Positions 8,324 through 16,000 of a stretch of DNA of 64,000 nucleotides are shown piece by piece. How positions within the stretch are numbered: position 1 is the stretch's first letter; each line of letters starts with the position of its first letter. The notes under the pieces are model-generated. The model ran no database searches, was not told the origin of the DNA, and was given only the letters and a program-made list of their open reading frames with translations. The position numbers were made by a program, and so were the translations under genes. Source of the stretch: Nonomuraea angiospora (GTDB taxonomy: Bacteria; Actinomycetota; Actinomycetes; Streptosporangiales; Streptosporangiaceae); assembly GCF_014873145.1 (NCBI RefSeq), contig NZ_JADBEK010000001.1, positions 372,001-436,000 on the forward strand, read 5' to 3'.

Positions 8324-9334
8324 GTGGAGCTGCAACAGATGCGCTATGTGGTCGCGGTGGCGGAGACGGCGAACTTCACCCGTGCCGCCGAGCGCTGCCG
8401 GGTCGTCCAGTCCGCGCTGAGCCACCAGATCGCCCGGCTCGAACGGGAGCTGGGCGCCCGGCTCTTCGACCGCACCAGCCGCCGGGTCACGCTGACCCCC
8501 GCGGGCGAGGCGTTCCTGCCCGCCGCCCGGCAGGCTCTCGACGCCGCCGAGCGGGCTCGCGCCGAGGTGGCGGCGGCCTCCGGGGAGCTTCGCGGCCGGC
8601 TCGCCATCGGCGCCATCCCCACCGTCACCGCGGTCGACCTGCCGAGCGCGCTGAAGACCTTTCACGTGCGCCATCCGCAGGTGCGGATCACGCTGCGGGT
8701 GGGGGCGAGCGACGAGCTGGCCGAGCAGGTCCGGCAGGGCGCCCTCGACATCGCCTTCCTCGGGCTGCCGCCGAGCGTGCGGCCGAAGGGCGTACGGGGG
8801 CTCGCCCTGGCGCGGGGCGAGCTGGTCGCGGTGGTGGCACCCGGCCACCCCCTGGCCGGCCCGCCCGGTGACCCGCTGGCCGGCCCGCCCGGTGACCCGC
8901 TGGCCGACACGCCCGGTGACCCGCTGGTCGGCCCGCCTGTCGACGCTCAGGCGGACCCGACGGCCGACGCCGGCGGCGTGGACCTGCGTCGGCTGTCGGA
9001 CGAGGTGTTCGTCGACTTTCCCGCCGGCACGGCCGCGCGCGCCCAGTCGGACGAGGCGTTCGCCGCCGCCGGCGTCACCCGTGAGGTCGCCTTCGAGATC
9101 ACGAACGCCGACCTCATGGCGCGGCTGGTCCGGCTGGGCCTGGGCATCGCCCTGATGCCCGCCGCCTTCGCGCCCGAACTCCCCGGCGTGCGCGTCGTCG
9201 AGCTCCGCGACCCGCCTACCCGGGTGGAGCACCTGATCTGGAGCCGCCTGCGCCCGTCACCGGCCGCCGCCGCGTTCCTCGATGTCCTGGACATCCGCCG
9301 GAATCAGGGGGCGGTCGGCGATTCGGCCTCGTAG
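8324..9334 (+). CDS. LysR-family regulator with a repeat insertion
   Basis: This 336-residue LysR regulator starts at GTG. The N-terminal winged helix is clear (FTRAAERCRVVQSALSHQIARLERELGARLFDR), followed by the linker helix and an effector-binding domain (FHVRHPQVRITLRVG). Within the effector domain, about residues 177-208, four copies of an 8-residue unit of the form LAGPPGDP interrupt the normal fold, produced by a 24-bp tandem DNA repeat. It may regulate the upstream SDR/zinc dehydrogenase pair. The last 31 bp overlap the convergent aminotransferase gene. Confidence 0.88.
   Translation: MELQQMRYVVAVAETANFTRAAERCRVVQSALSHQIARLERELGARLFDRTSRRVTLTPAGEAFLPAARQALDAAERARAEVAAASGELRGRLAIGAIPTVTAVDLPSALKTFHVRHPQVRITLRVGASDELAEQVRQGALDIAFLGLPPSVRPKGVRGLALARGELVAVVAPGHPLAGPPGDPLAGPPGDPLADTPGDPLVGPPVDAQADPTADAGGVDLRRLSDEVFVDFPAGTAARAQSDEAFAAAGVTREVAFEITNADLMARLVRLGLGIALMPAAFAPELPGVRVVELRDPPTRVEHLIWSRLRPSPAAAAFLDVLDIRRNQGAVGDSAS
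8852..8947 (+). repeat. 24-bp tandem repeat, four copies, in frame
   Basis: Units start at 8852, 8876, 8900 and 8924. The first two are identical, the third differs at two bases and the fourth is more diverged. Each encodes a unit like LAGPPGDP inside the LysR effector domain, so copy-number change would keep the frame. Confidence 0.9.
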
Positions 9335-10095
9335 GCGCGGTGCAGCAGCCGTACGAAGGGCTCTGCCTGCGGCAGGGGGACGGAGCCGATCCGGTGGACG
9401 GGCACGCCCGGCGTCCACGAGTTCATGACCACGGCCCCGGCCAGGGCGGGCAGGTCGTCGAGGGTGATCTCCTGGGCGCGCTGGGGGACGCCGAGGCGGT
9501 CGAGTTGCCGGCGGACGACGGCCATGGTGGTCCCGGTCAGCATTTCGGCCACCGGCCACACCACGGCGGTGCCGTCCCAGAAGGCCAGGTTCCAGATCGT
9601 GCCCTCGCTGAGCCGGCCGCGGCGGTCGACGAAGGCGGCGTCGTCGAAGCCCTGGCCGGCGGCCTGGCGCAGGACGTACGTCTTGGCCACCTCGCCGACG
9701 TGCTTGACGGCGGGCAGGAAGCGTTCGTGCTCGACCGCCGCCAGCGTCAGCGGGCCCGCCGGACCGGAGGCGGCCGGCCCCGTACGGACCAGCACCTCGG
9801 GCTCCCCGCCGGTCACGGTGAACTCGCCCGCCGGTGAATGCACCGTGGCCGTCAGCGAGACGTCGGCCGGCCCGGCCCGCAGCGCCGCCCGCAGGTAGGA
9901 GCGCACCCGATCGTCGGGCACCGCCTGCCCGAACAACTCCATCGAGGCGTGCCGCAGCCGTTCCAGATGGAGGTCGAGGCCGCGGACCCGGCCTGCGCGC
10001 ACCTGCATGGCGGTGAAATGGGCGTAGCCCGCGAAGGCGAGCGGCGCCAGCTCCTCGGCGGTCGCGGGATGGCCGTTGCGTTGAGCGGCAAACAT
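9304..10095 (-). CDS. Class IV PLP aminotransferase family protein
   Basis: The 263-residue protein has the class IV fold shared by branched-chain aminotransferases, D-amino acid aminotransferase and aminodeoxychorismate lyase. Visible landmarks are the arginine-rich helix GRVRGLDLHLERLRHAS, the likely PLP lysine in FLPAVKHVGEVAK, and the cofactor motif GRLSEGTIWNLAFWDG followed by LTGTTMAVVRR. The sequence suits a small branch acting on an unknown amino acid or aminodeoxychorismate-like substrate. A strong GGGGGA ribosome site precedes the ATG and is part of a hairpin. It is divergent from an XRE-type regulator that may control it. Confidence 0.85.
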   Translation of the reverse strand: MFAAQRNGHPATAEELAPLAFAGYAHFTAMQVRAGRVRGLDLHLERLRHASMELFGQAVPDDRVRSYLRAALRAGPADVSLTATVHSPAGEFTVTGGEPEVLVRTGPAASGPAGPLTLAAVEHERFLPAVKHVGEVAKTYVLRQAAGQGFDDAAFVDRRGRLSEGTIWNLAFWDGTAVVWPVAEMLTGTTMAVVRRQLDRLGVPQRAQEITLDDLPALAGAVVMNSWTPGVPVHRIGSVPLPQAEPFVRLLHRAYEAESPTAP

Positions 10096-10101
10096 AGAAA
10101 T

Positions 10102-10130
10102 ATCCCCCTTTAGATGGTTATCAGGGGGAT
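10102..10130 (-). promoter_or_regulatory. Hairpin covering the aminotransferase ribosome site
   Basis: On the minus-strand transcript, ATCCCCC (10130-10124) can pair with GGGGGAT (10108-10102), and the second arm is the ribosome-binding site of the aminotransferase gene. The loop is 15 bases. Such a stem would hide the ribosome site, suggesting translational control. Confidence 0.45.
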
Positions 10131-10162
10131 CGAGCCTGCCGCAGCCCGGCCGGATCGCCCAG

Positions 10163-10192
10163 AACCCTGCTGGTCCTGCTACTGGCAGGGTC
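10163..10192. promoter_or_regulatory. Inverted repeat in the divergent regulator promoter
   Basis: Around these positions ACCCTGC and GCAGGGT form a 7-bp inverted repeat separated by 15 bases, between the aminotransferase and XRE regulator genes. It is a plausible regulator binding site; the ends are given to within a base or two. Confidence 0.35.
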
Positions 10193-10229
10193 AGCCTTGT
10201 TCGTTATCGTGTGCGTACTATCGAGGGTT

Positions 10230-11072
10230 ATGAGCGAAATCGGCGAGTTCCTGCGCAGCCGCCGGGCGCGGCTGCGGCCGGAGGACGTCGGGCTGCCGGT
10301 CTTCAACCGGCACCGGCGCGTGCCGGGGCTGCGCCGCGAGGAGCTGGCCCAGCTCGCCGGCGTGTCCGTCGCCTACCTCACGCGGCTGGAGCAGGGCAAG
10401 GGCAACAACGTCTCGGCCGAGGTGATCGGGGCGATCACGCGCGCGCTGCGGCTGAGCGACACCGAGCACGAGCACCTCACGCGGCTGGTCAAGTGCCGCG
10501 ACCGCAGGAAGTACGGGCCGCCGCCGCGCCTGCAGCAGGTGCGCACCGCGCTCGGGCAGATGCTGGCCTCCCTGGAGGGGGTCCCGGCCTACGTGACCGG
10601 GCCGCGCTCGGACATCCTGGGCTGGAACCCGGCGGCGGCGGCCCTGTTCGGGGACTGGGACCGGCTGCCGCCCGACGAGCGCAACTGGGCCCGGCTGGTG
10701 TTCCTGGACCCGGGCCATCGGCGGCTGTTCGCGGACTGGGAGGCGAAGGCCGCCGACGTGGTCGGCGCGCTGCGCCTGTACGCCGGCTGCTATCCCGACG
10801 ATCCGCGGCTGCTGACGCTCGTGGGCGAGCTGTCGGTGAAGAGCGGGACGTTCCGCCGGCTGTGGGCCGGGCACGACGTGAAGGAGAGCGCCCACGGCAC
10901 CCGGCGCCTGCGCCACCCGCTGGTGGGCGAGCTCACGCTCGGCTTCGAGTCACTCTGGCTGCCCGGCGACCCCGAGCAGTCCCTGACCGTCTACCACGCC
11001 CCGCCCGGCTCCGCCGCCGCGGAGAGCCTGCGGCTGCTGGCCGGCCGGGACGCCGCCGTCAGCACTCGATGA
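10230..11072 (+). CDS. XRE-family helix-turn-helix regulator (MmyB-like)
   Basis: The 280-residue protein starts at ATG 10230 (MSEIGEFLRSRRARL). It has an N-terminal XRE helix-turn-helix (VPGLRREELAQLAGVSVAYLTRLEQGK) followed by an MmyB-like ligand-binding PAS domain (GPRSDILGWNPAAAALFGDW, then RNWARLVFLDP and a C-terminal HPLVGELTLGFESL). This architecture is common in actinomycetes and usually controls a neighbouring redox enzyme. Here the divergent neighbour is a class IV aminotransferase. Its last codons overlap the decayed sdaA remnant on the other strand. Confidence 0.9.
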   Translation: MSEIGEFLRSRRARLRPEDVGLPVFNRHRRVPGLRREELAQLAGVSVAYLTRLEQGKGNNVSAEVIGAITRALRLSDTEHEHLTRLVKCRDRRKYGPPPRLQQVRTALGQMLASLEGVPAYVTGPRSDILGWNPAAAALFGDWDRLPPDERNWARLVFLDPGHRRLFADWEAKAADVVGALRLYAGCYPDDPRLLTLVGELSVKSGTFRRLWAGHDVKESAHGTRRLRHPLVGELTLGFESLWLPGDPEQSLTVYHAPPGSAAAESLRLLAGRDAAVSTR

Positions 11073-11153
11073 CGTTGGCGGCCAGGCCGCCGCACGAGGT
11101 CGAGCACGTCGCGGCCGGTGTCACGCATGGTTTGACGGCCCCCCGATGCTCAC
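11059..11153 (-). pseudogene. sdaA: Remnant of L-serine dehydratase gene sdaA (both ends, middle deleted)
   Basis: Immediately after soxG, a GTG at 11153 overlaps the soxG stop (GTGA) and opens VSIGGPSNHA, which resembles the SdaA N-terminal SIGIGPSSSHT motif. In the next frame ATGCGTGACACC reads MRDTGRDVLD, and in the third frame the DNA reads TSCGGLAANVIEC followed by a stop at 11061-11059. That matches the remembered SdaA C-terminus (MRDTGRDM...ETSRGGLAVNVIEC). Only about 30 codons remain of a gene of roughly 450, with two frame changes. sdaA commonly follows sox genes in actinobacteria, converting serine made from glycine into pyruvate. Confidence 0.7.
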
Positions 11154-11689
11154 GTCACGTACTCCGTCGCCGCGTCCAGCAGCCACTCCGCCAGGTAGGC
11201 CGCGAAGGACGAGCGCACCAGCACCAGGAACCCGTCCTCCCGGGGCACGAGCACGACCTGCGCCCGCGCCAGCATGGTCTGCGCGCACCGGCCCGGCCCG
11301 AACCCGCGCGGATGCAGGTCGAGCGCGCAGCCGTGGGCGAGCAGGTCGCGCGCCCTGGGCCCGCCCACGAACAGGGTGGTGCGCTGCGCCGAGACGTCCA
11401 CGATCGAGCCGTGCCGCTCGCCGAGCTCCTTGCGCAGCAGCTCGGGCCGGTACCCGGGCGGAGCGATCACCAGCCACTCGTCCGGCCCCAGCCAGGCCGC
11501 GGTGACCTCGCCGGAGGTCACCGTGGTGTTCGGCTCGGCCGGCAGCGGGACGCCGAGGTCGGTCCCGGGCTCCACCCGCACGTTGACGTGGGTGAGGAAC
11601 GGGAGCTCCCGCAGCGTCAGCGCCCCGCCGCGCGAGGCCGCCTCGAAACGGCCGGCGAACGCCGCGGCCGGACTCCTGCGCTCAACCAT
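11150..11689 (-). CDS. soxG: Sarcosine oxidase gamma subunit
   Basis: The 179-residue gamma subunit is the smaller GcvT-like component of heterotetrameric sarcosine oxidase. Recognisable parts are LRELPFLTHVNVRVEPG, the conserved LGPDEWLVI, and HGSIVDVSAQRTTLFVGGPRARDLLAHGCALDLHPRGF. The ATG at 11689 overlaps the soxA stop by eight bases, so translation is coupled in the order soxB-soxD-soxA-soxG. The complex oxidises sarcosine to glycine, making hydrogen peroxide and 5,10-methylene-tetrahydrofolate. Confidence 0.93.
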   Translation of the reverse strand: MVERRSPAAAFAGRFEAASRGGALTLRELPFLTHVNVRVEPGTDLGVPLPAEPNTTVTSGEVTAAWLGPDEWLVIAPPGYRPELLRKELGERHGSIVDVSAQRTTLFVGGPRARDLLAHGCALDLHPRGFGPGRCAQTMLARAQVVLVPREDGFLVLVRSSFAAYLAEWLLDAATEYVT

Positions 11690-14432
11690 CGCGACGCGCT
11701 CCTTCGGGGTCGTACAGGACGTGAGACGTGACGGTCACCGGCACCATGGCGTCGCCCACGGGCGCGTAGAGCCGCTCGCCGTGGCGCGACCGCCCGCCCT
11801 TGAGCAGGGCCAGCGCGAACGTACGGCCGAGCGCCGCGCTGCGGTAGCTGGAGGTGACGTGGCCCAGCATGGGCACCGGCGGCTCGGGCAGCTCGGCGCA
11901 GGCCACCAGGTGGGCGCCCTCCGGCAGCAGGAAGCCGTGGTCGTCCGGCAGCAGCCCGACGAGCTGCTTGCGGTCGGGGCGCGAGGTGTCGGCCCTGGCG
12001 TGGGAGCGCTTGCCCACGAAGTCGGGCTTCTTCTTCGACACCACCCACGACATGCCCAGATCCTGCGGCGTGACGGTGCCGTCGGTGTCCTGGCCGACGA
12101 TCGGGTAGCCCTTCTCGGCCCGCAGCACGTGCATGGTCTCCGTGCCGTACGGGGTCACGCGGCCATCGGACATGATCGCGGTCCACAGGCGGAGCCCGTC
12201 CCAGGAGGTCACGTTGATCTCGTAGGCCAGCTCGCCGGAGAAGCTGATGCGGCACACCCGGGCGGGGATCCCCGCCACCTCGGCCTCGCGCCAGGTCATG
12301 AACGGGAAGTCGGCCGCCGAGACCGCCAGCTCGGGCGCCAGCGACGCGAGCACCTCGCGCGAGCGCGGCCCGACCAGCGCGACCGTCGCCCACTGCTCGG
12401 TCACCGAGGTGAGGTGCACCCGCAACGACGGCCACTCGGTCTGCAGCCACTCCTCCATCCAGTCCAGCACCGCGGCGGCGTTGCCGGTCGTGGTGGTGAC
12501 CAGGAAGTGGCCGGCGGCCAGGCGGATGACGGTGCCGTCGTCGAAGACCATGCCGTCGGCCCGGCACATCACGCCGTACCGGATCGAGCCGACGGCCAGC
12601 GAGCTCATCAGGTTGGTGTAGAGCCTGTCGAGGAACTCGCCCGCGTCGGGGCCGATCACGTCGATCTTGCCGAGCGTGGAGGCGTCCATCGCCGCCACGT
12701 CCTCGCGCGCGGCCCGGCACTCGCGCAGCACCGCCGCCTCCATGCTTTCGCCCGCGCGCGGGTAGTACCAGGGCCGCCGCCACTGCCCGACGTTCTCGAA
12801 CAGCGCCCCGTGCTCGGCGTGCCACTCGTGCAGCGCCGTCACCCGCACGGGGTCGTGCAGGGACCCGCGGTCGCGCCCGGCCAGCGCCGCGAAGCTCACC
12901 GGCGTGTACGGCGCCCGGTAGGAGGTGATCCCGACCTCGCCCACCGGCACGCCCAGCGCGTGGGCCACCACGGCCGAGGTCAGCAGCCCCGACGTCTTGC
13001 CCTGGTCGTGCGCGGTCCCGGCGGTGGTGTAGCGCTTGACGTGCTCGACCGAGCGCAGCCCCGCGCCGGTGGCGCGCAGCACGTCGGCCGCGGTGACGTC
13101 CCGCTGCAGGTCCACGAAGTGCCCGCCGAGGTCGTCCGCCGGCACCAGCCAGTACGGCGTCCCCCCGGGCCCCGGCGGCACCGGCCCGTCCTCGCCGGCG
13201 CCGTCGATCAGGCAGCCCTCCAGCGTGAACACGCCCCGGGCGGCCCCCGCCACGCGGACCTTCTGCCGCGAGACCCCGGGCACCAGCGCGGCCAGGTCCT
13301 CGTCGTAGCGCAGCGTCCCGCCCGCCTGGCTGAACAGGTGCGCCACCGGGTTCCACCCGCCGGACACCAGCAGCAGGTCGGCCTCGATCTCGCTCCCGCC
13401 GGCCAGGACGGAGGAGACCTCGCCCGCCCCCCTGGCGGCCTCCACCGCCTGCCCGGCCAGCACCTCGATACCGCGCCGCCGGGCCTCGTCCAATGGCCCG
13501 GGGGAGGGGCGCACGTCCACGATCGCGGCCACCTCCAGGCCCGCGTCCGCCAGGTCGAAGACCGCCTCGTAGGCGCTGTCGTTCGTGGTGAAGACCACGG
13601 CCCGGCGCCCGGGCAGCACGCCGTACCGGACGGCGTACGTGCGCGCGGCCCCGGCCAGCATCACGCCGGGCAGGTCGTTGCCCGCGAAGGCGATGGGCCG
13701 CTCGTGCGCGCCGGTGGCCAGCACGACCCGGCCCGCCCGGATGCGCCAGATCCGCTCCCTGGACACGCGGGCGGGGGCGGCCGCGCCGAGGTGGTTCGTG
13801 CGGCGCTCGACGGCCATGAGGTAGTTGTCGTCGTAGTAGCCGAAGACCGTGGTGCGGGGCAGCACCGTGACGTCCGGCAGGCGTTCCAGGCCGCCCGCCA
13901 CCGCCGCCGCCCACTCGTGGCCGCTGACGGGGCCCTTCGCGGTGGGCAGCCGCTCGGTGGTGCCCAGCAGGCTGCCGCCCGGCCGGGGCTGTTCGTCGGC
14001 CAGGATCACCCGGGCGCCGTCCACGGCCGCGGCCCGGGCGGCGGCCAGCCCCGCCGGGCCGGCGCCGACCACGAGCACGTCGCAGTGGGCGTGCACGGCG
14101 TCGTAACGGGCCGGGTCGGGCTCGGCCGCCAGGCGGCCCCGGCCGGGCAGGCTGCTCGCCACGAGCCCGTCGTACAGCTCGACCGTGGTGGCCGGCCGCA
14201 TCGGCTCGGGAAAGGGCCGCTCGATCTGGACGACCGCGTTGGGCTCCTCGCTGCCCGCGGCGAAGATGCCGCGCGGGCGGCCCAGCCTGACGCTGGTCGC
14301 GGCCTGGCGCACGCCGTTGGCCAGCAGCGCGGAGGCCAGGGTGTCGCCGGGGTGACCGGTCAGCTCGCGGCCGTCGAAGCGGAAGCGCAGCGTGCCGCCG
14401 CGGTCGATCAGCCCGCCGGTGGACAGCCTCAT
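11682..14432 (-). CDS. soxA: Sarcosine oxidase alpha subunit
   Basis: The 916-residue alpha subunit starts MRLSTGGLIDRGG, with its ATG overlapping the soxD stop (ATGA). It contains an N-terminal 2Fe-2S-ferredoxin-like fold (LTGHPGDTLASALLANGV), a nucleotide-binding segment (CDVLVVGAGPAGLAAARAAA) for NAD+, a second Rossmann region (GRVVLATGAHERPIAFAGNDLPG) and a C-terminal GcvT-like folate-binding half ending near TSHVLYDPEGARRDG. The length matches actinobacterial SoxA. It is the third gene of the dmg-sox operon. Confidence 0.96.
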   Translation of the reverse strand: MRLSTGGLIDRGGTLRFRFDGRELTGHPGDTLASALLANGVRQAATSVRLGRPRGIFAAGSEEPNAVVQIERPFPEPMRPATTVELYDGLVASSLPGRGRLAAEPDPARYDAVHAHCDVLVVGAGPAGLAAARAAAVDGARVILADEQPRPGGSLLGTTERLPTAKGPVSGHEWAAAVAGGLERLPDVTVLPRTTVFGYYDDNYLMAVERRTNHLGAAAPARVSRERIWRIRAGRVVLATGAHERPIAFAGNDLPGVMLAGAARTYAVRYGVLPGRRAVVFTTNDSAYEAVFDLADAGLEVAAIVDVRPSPGPLDEARRRGIEVLAGQAVEAARGAGEVSSVLAGGSEIEADLLLVSGGWNPVAHLFSQAGGTLRYDEDLAALVPGVSRQKVRVAGAARGVFTLEGCLIDGAGEDGPVPPGPGGTPYWLVPADDLGGHFVDLQRDVTAADVLRATGAGLRSVEHVKRYTTAGTAHDQGKTSGLLTSAVVAHALGVPVGEVGITSYRAPYTPVSFAALAGRDRGSLHDPVRVTALHEWHAEHGALFENVGQWRRPWYYPRAGESMEAAVLRECRAAREDVAAMDASTLGKIDVIGPDAGEFLDRLYTNLMSSLAVGSIRYGVMCRADGMVFDDGTVIRLAAGHFLVTTTTGNAAAVLDWMEEWLQTEWPSLRVHLTSVTEQWATVALVGPRSREVLASLAPELAVSAADFPFMTWREAEVAGIPARVCRISFSGELAYEINVTSWDGLRLWTAIMSDGRVTPYGTETMHVLRAEKGYPIVGQDTDGTVTPQDLGMSWVVSKKKPDFVGKRSHARADTSRPDRKQLVGLLPDDHGFLLPEGAHLVACAELPEPPVPMLGHVTSSYRSAALGRTFALALLKGGRSRHGERLYAPVGDAMVPVTVTSHVLYDPEGARRDG

Positions 14433-14677
14433 CGGGCCTCCAGGATCTCGTTGGTGGCGGTGTCGCGGACCAGGTTGAACCAGCGGCGGCAGCCCGCCGC
14501 ATGGCTCCACCGCTCGGCGAAGGGACCCTTGGGGTTGTCGCGGAAGAACAGGTAGCGCGCCCACTCCTCGTCCGGCAGCGCGGCCGGGTCGGCGGGGTAG
14601 GCGACGTGGGCCTGCCCGCCGTAGTGGAACTCGGCCTCGTCGCGGGGGCCGCACCAGGGGCATGGGATCTGCAGCAT
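14429..14677 (-). CDS. soxD: Sarcosine oxidase delta subunit
   Basis: The 82-residue delta subunit begins MLQIPCPWCGPRDEAEFHYGGQ. Its zinc ligands are at Cys6, Cys9, His59 and Cys63, the spacing known for bacterial heterotetrameric sarcosine oxidases. The start at 14677 is chosen because it places these residues at family positions; an upstream in-frame start at 14749 would overlap soxB. The stop overlaps the soxA start by four bases. Confidence 0.95.
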   Translation of the reverse strand: MLQIPCPWCGPRDEAEFHYGGQAHVAYPADPAALPDEEWARYLFFRDNPKGPFAERWSHAAGCRRWFNLVRDTATNEILEAR

Positions 14678-14687
14678 CGGCGGCTCC

Positions 14688-15899
14688 TCAGTGCGCGACC
14701 GCGGCGGCGCCGTGCTCGTCCACGAGCGCCCCGGTGGTGAATCGGTCAAGGGAGAAGGGGGCGTTGAGCGGGTGCGGCTCGTCGTTGGCCACGGTGTGCG
14801 CGAAGCACCAGCCCACGCCGGGCGTCGCCTTGAAGCCGCCGGTGCCCCAGCCGCAGTTGAGGTAGAGGTTGCGGACCGGGGTCAGGCCGACGATCGGCGA
14901 GGCGTCGGGCGAGACGTCCACCACGCCGCCCCAGGTGCGCAGCACGTGCGCGCGGGCGAAGATCGGGAACAGCTCCAGCGCGGCGGCCATCTGCCGCTCG
15001 ATGATGTGGAAGGCTCCGCGCTGCCGGTAGGAGTTGGCCGCGTCGATGCCGGCGCCCATGACCAGCTCGCCCTTGTGCGCCTGGCTGACGTAGACGTGCA
15101 CGGCGTTGGACATGACGACCGTCGGGTGCACGGGTTCGAGCAGCTCGGACACCAGCGCCTGGAGCGGGTGGCTCTGCAGCGGCAGGTCGATCCCCGCGCT
15201 CCTGGCCACGACCGAGGTGTGGCCCGCCGCGCACAGCGCCACCCGGCCGGCCGCGATCGTGCCCCGCGTGGTCTCCACGCCGGTGACCCGGCCGTCGCTG
15301 ACCCGCAGGCCGGTGACCTCGCAGTGCTCGATGAGGTCCACGCCGAGCGCCGCCGCGGCGCGGGCGTACCCCCAGGCCACGTGGTCGTGCTTGGCGATGC
15401 CGGCGCGGGGCTGGAAGGTGGCGCCGAGCACCGGGTAGCGCACGTCCGGCGAGATGTCCACGATCGGGCACACCTCGCGGACCTGCTCGGGGTCCAGCCA
15501 CTCGGCGTCGACGCCGTTGAGCCGGTTGGCCTCGACGCGGCGCACGCTGTCGCGTACGTCCTGGAGGCTGTGCGCCAAATTGAGCACGCCGCGCTGGCTG
15601 AACAGCAGGTCGTAGCCGAGCTCCTCCTCCAGGCCCTCCCACAGCTTGAGCGCGTGCTCGTAGATGCCGGCGCTCTCGTCCCACAGGTAGTTGGAGCGGA
15701 TGATGGTGGTGTTGCGCGCCATGTTCCCGCCGGCCAGCCACCCCCGCTCCAGGACCGCGATGTCGGTGATGCCGTGGTTCCTGGCCAGGTAGTAGGCGGT
15801 GGCCAGGCCGTGCCCGCCGGCTCCGACGATGACCACGTCGTAGGAGCGCCTGGGCTCGGCGGCGCCCCACAGCCACTCGGGGTGCTCGGGCGGGTTCAT
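14688..15899 (-). CDS. soxB: Sarcosine oxidase beta subunit
   Basis: The 403-residue flavoprotein subunit carries the FAD Rossmann motif [25 protein letters not shown] near residue 22, then [29 protein letters not shown], and ends with [18 protein letters not shown] and a short tail. It binds noncovalent FAD and covalent FMN and is the site of sarcosine oxidation in the SoxABDG complex. The ATG at 15899 overlaps the stop of a tiny upstream reading frame (ATGA), so translation is probably coupled to it. Ten bases separate it from soxD. Confidence 0.96.
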   Translation of the reverse strand: MNPPEHPEWLWGAAEPRRSYDVVIVGAGGHGLATAYYLARNHGITDIAVLERGWLAGGNMARNTTIIRSNYLWDESAGIYEHALKLWEGLEEELGYDLLFSQRGVLNLAHSLQDVRDSVRRVEANRLNGVDAEWLDPEQVREVCPIVDISPDVRYPVLGATFQPRAGIAKHDHVAWGYARAAAALGVDLIEHCEVTGLRVSDGRVTGVETTRGTIAAGRVALCAAGHTSVVARSAGIDLPLQSHPLQALVSELLEPVHPTVVMSNAVHVYVSQAHKGELVMGAGIDAANSYRQRGAFHIIERQMAAALELFPIFARAHVLRTWGGVVDVSPDASPIVGLTPVRNLYLNCGWGTGGFKATPGVGWCFAHTVANDEPHPLNAPFSLDRFTTGALVDEHGAAAVAH

Positions 15900-15985
15900 C
15901 GCGCCTCTCCGTACAGCGGGTGCTTGCCGGCCAGGACCTCGACGTGGACCTCGGGGTCCACCACGTCCAGCGGGGTGTCGATCAT
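15896..15985 (-). pseudogene. glyA: 29-codon reading frame, probable scar of glyA (serine hydroxymethyltransferase)
   Basis: The frame starts at an ATG with a good AAAGGA ribosome site and ends overlapping the soxB start. Its first part, [13 protein letters not shown], resembles the N-terminus of actinobacterial SHMT (of the form TPLxxLDPDV). Its last part, [13 protein letters not shown], resembles the SHMT C-terminus (of the form LxxxFPLYP). The simplest reading is glyA with an in-frame loss of almost all of its roughly 420 codons, keeping the start, ribosome site and stop that couple translation to soxB. The alternative is an unrelated small leader peptide. The matches are from memory and short. 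Confidence 0.5.
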
Positions 15986-16000
15986 ATGAGGTCCTTTCCC

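Noticed and set aside
11274..14555. 1093-codon plus-strand open frame
   Set aside because: It lies antisense to soxA and has the Arg/Gly/His-rich, motif-free composition of a shadow frame.
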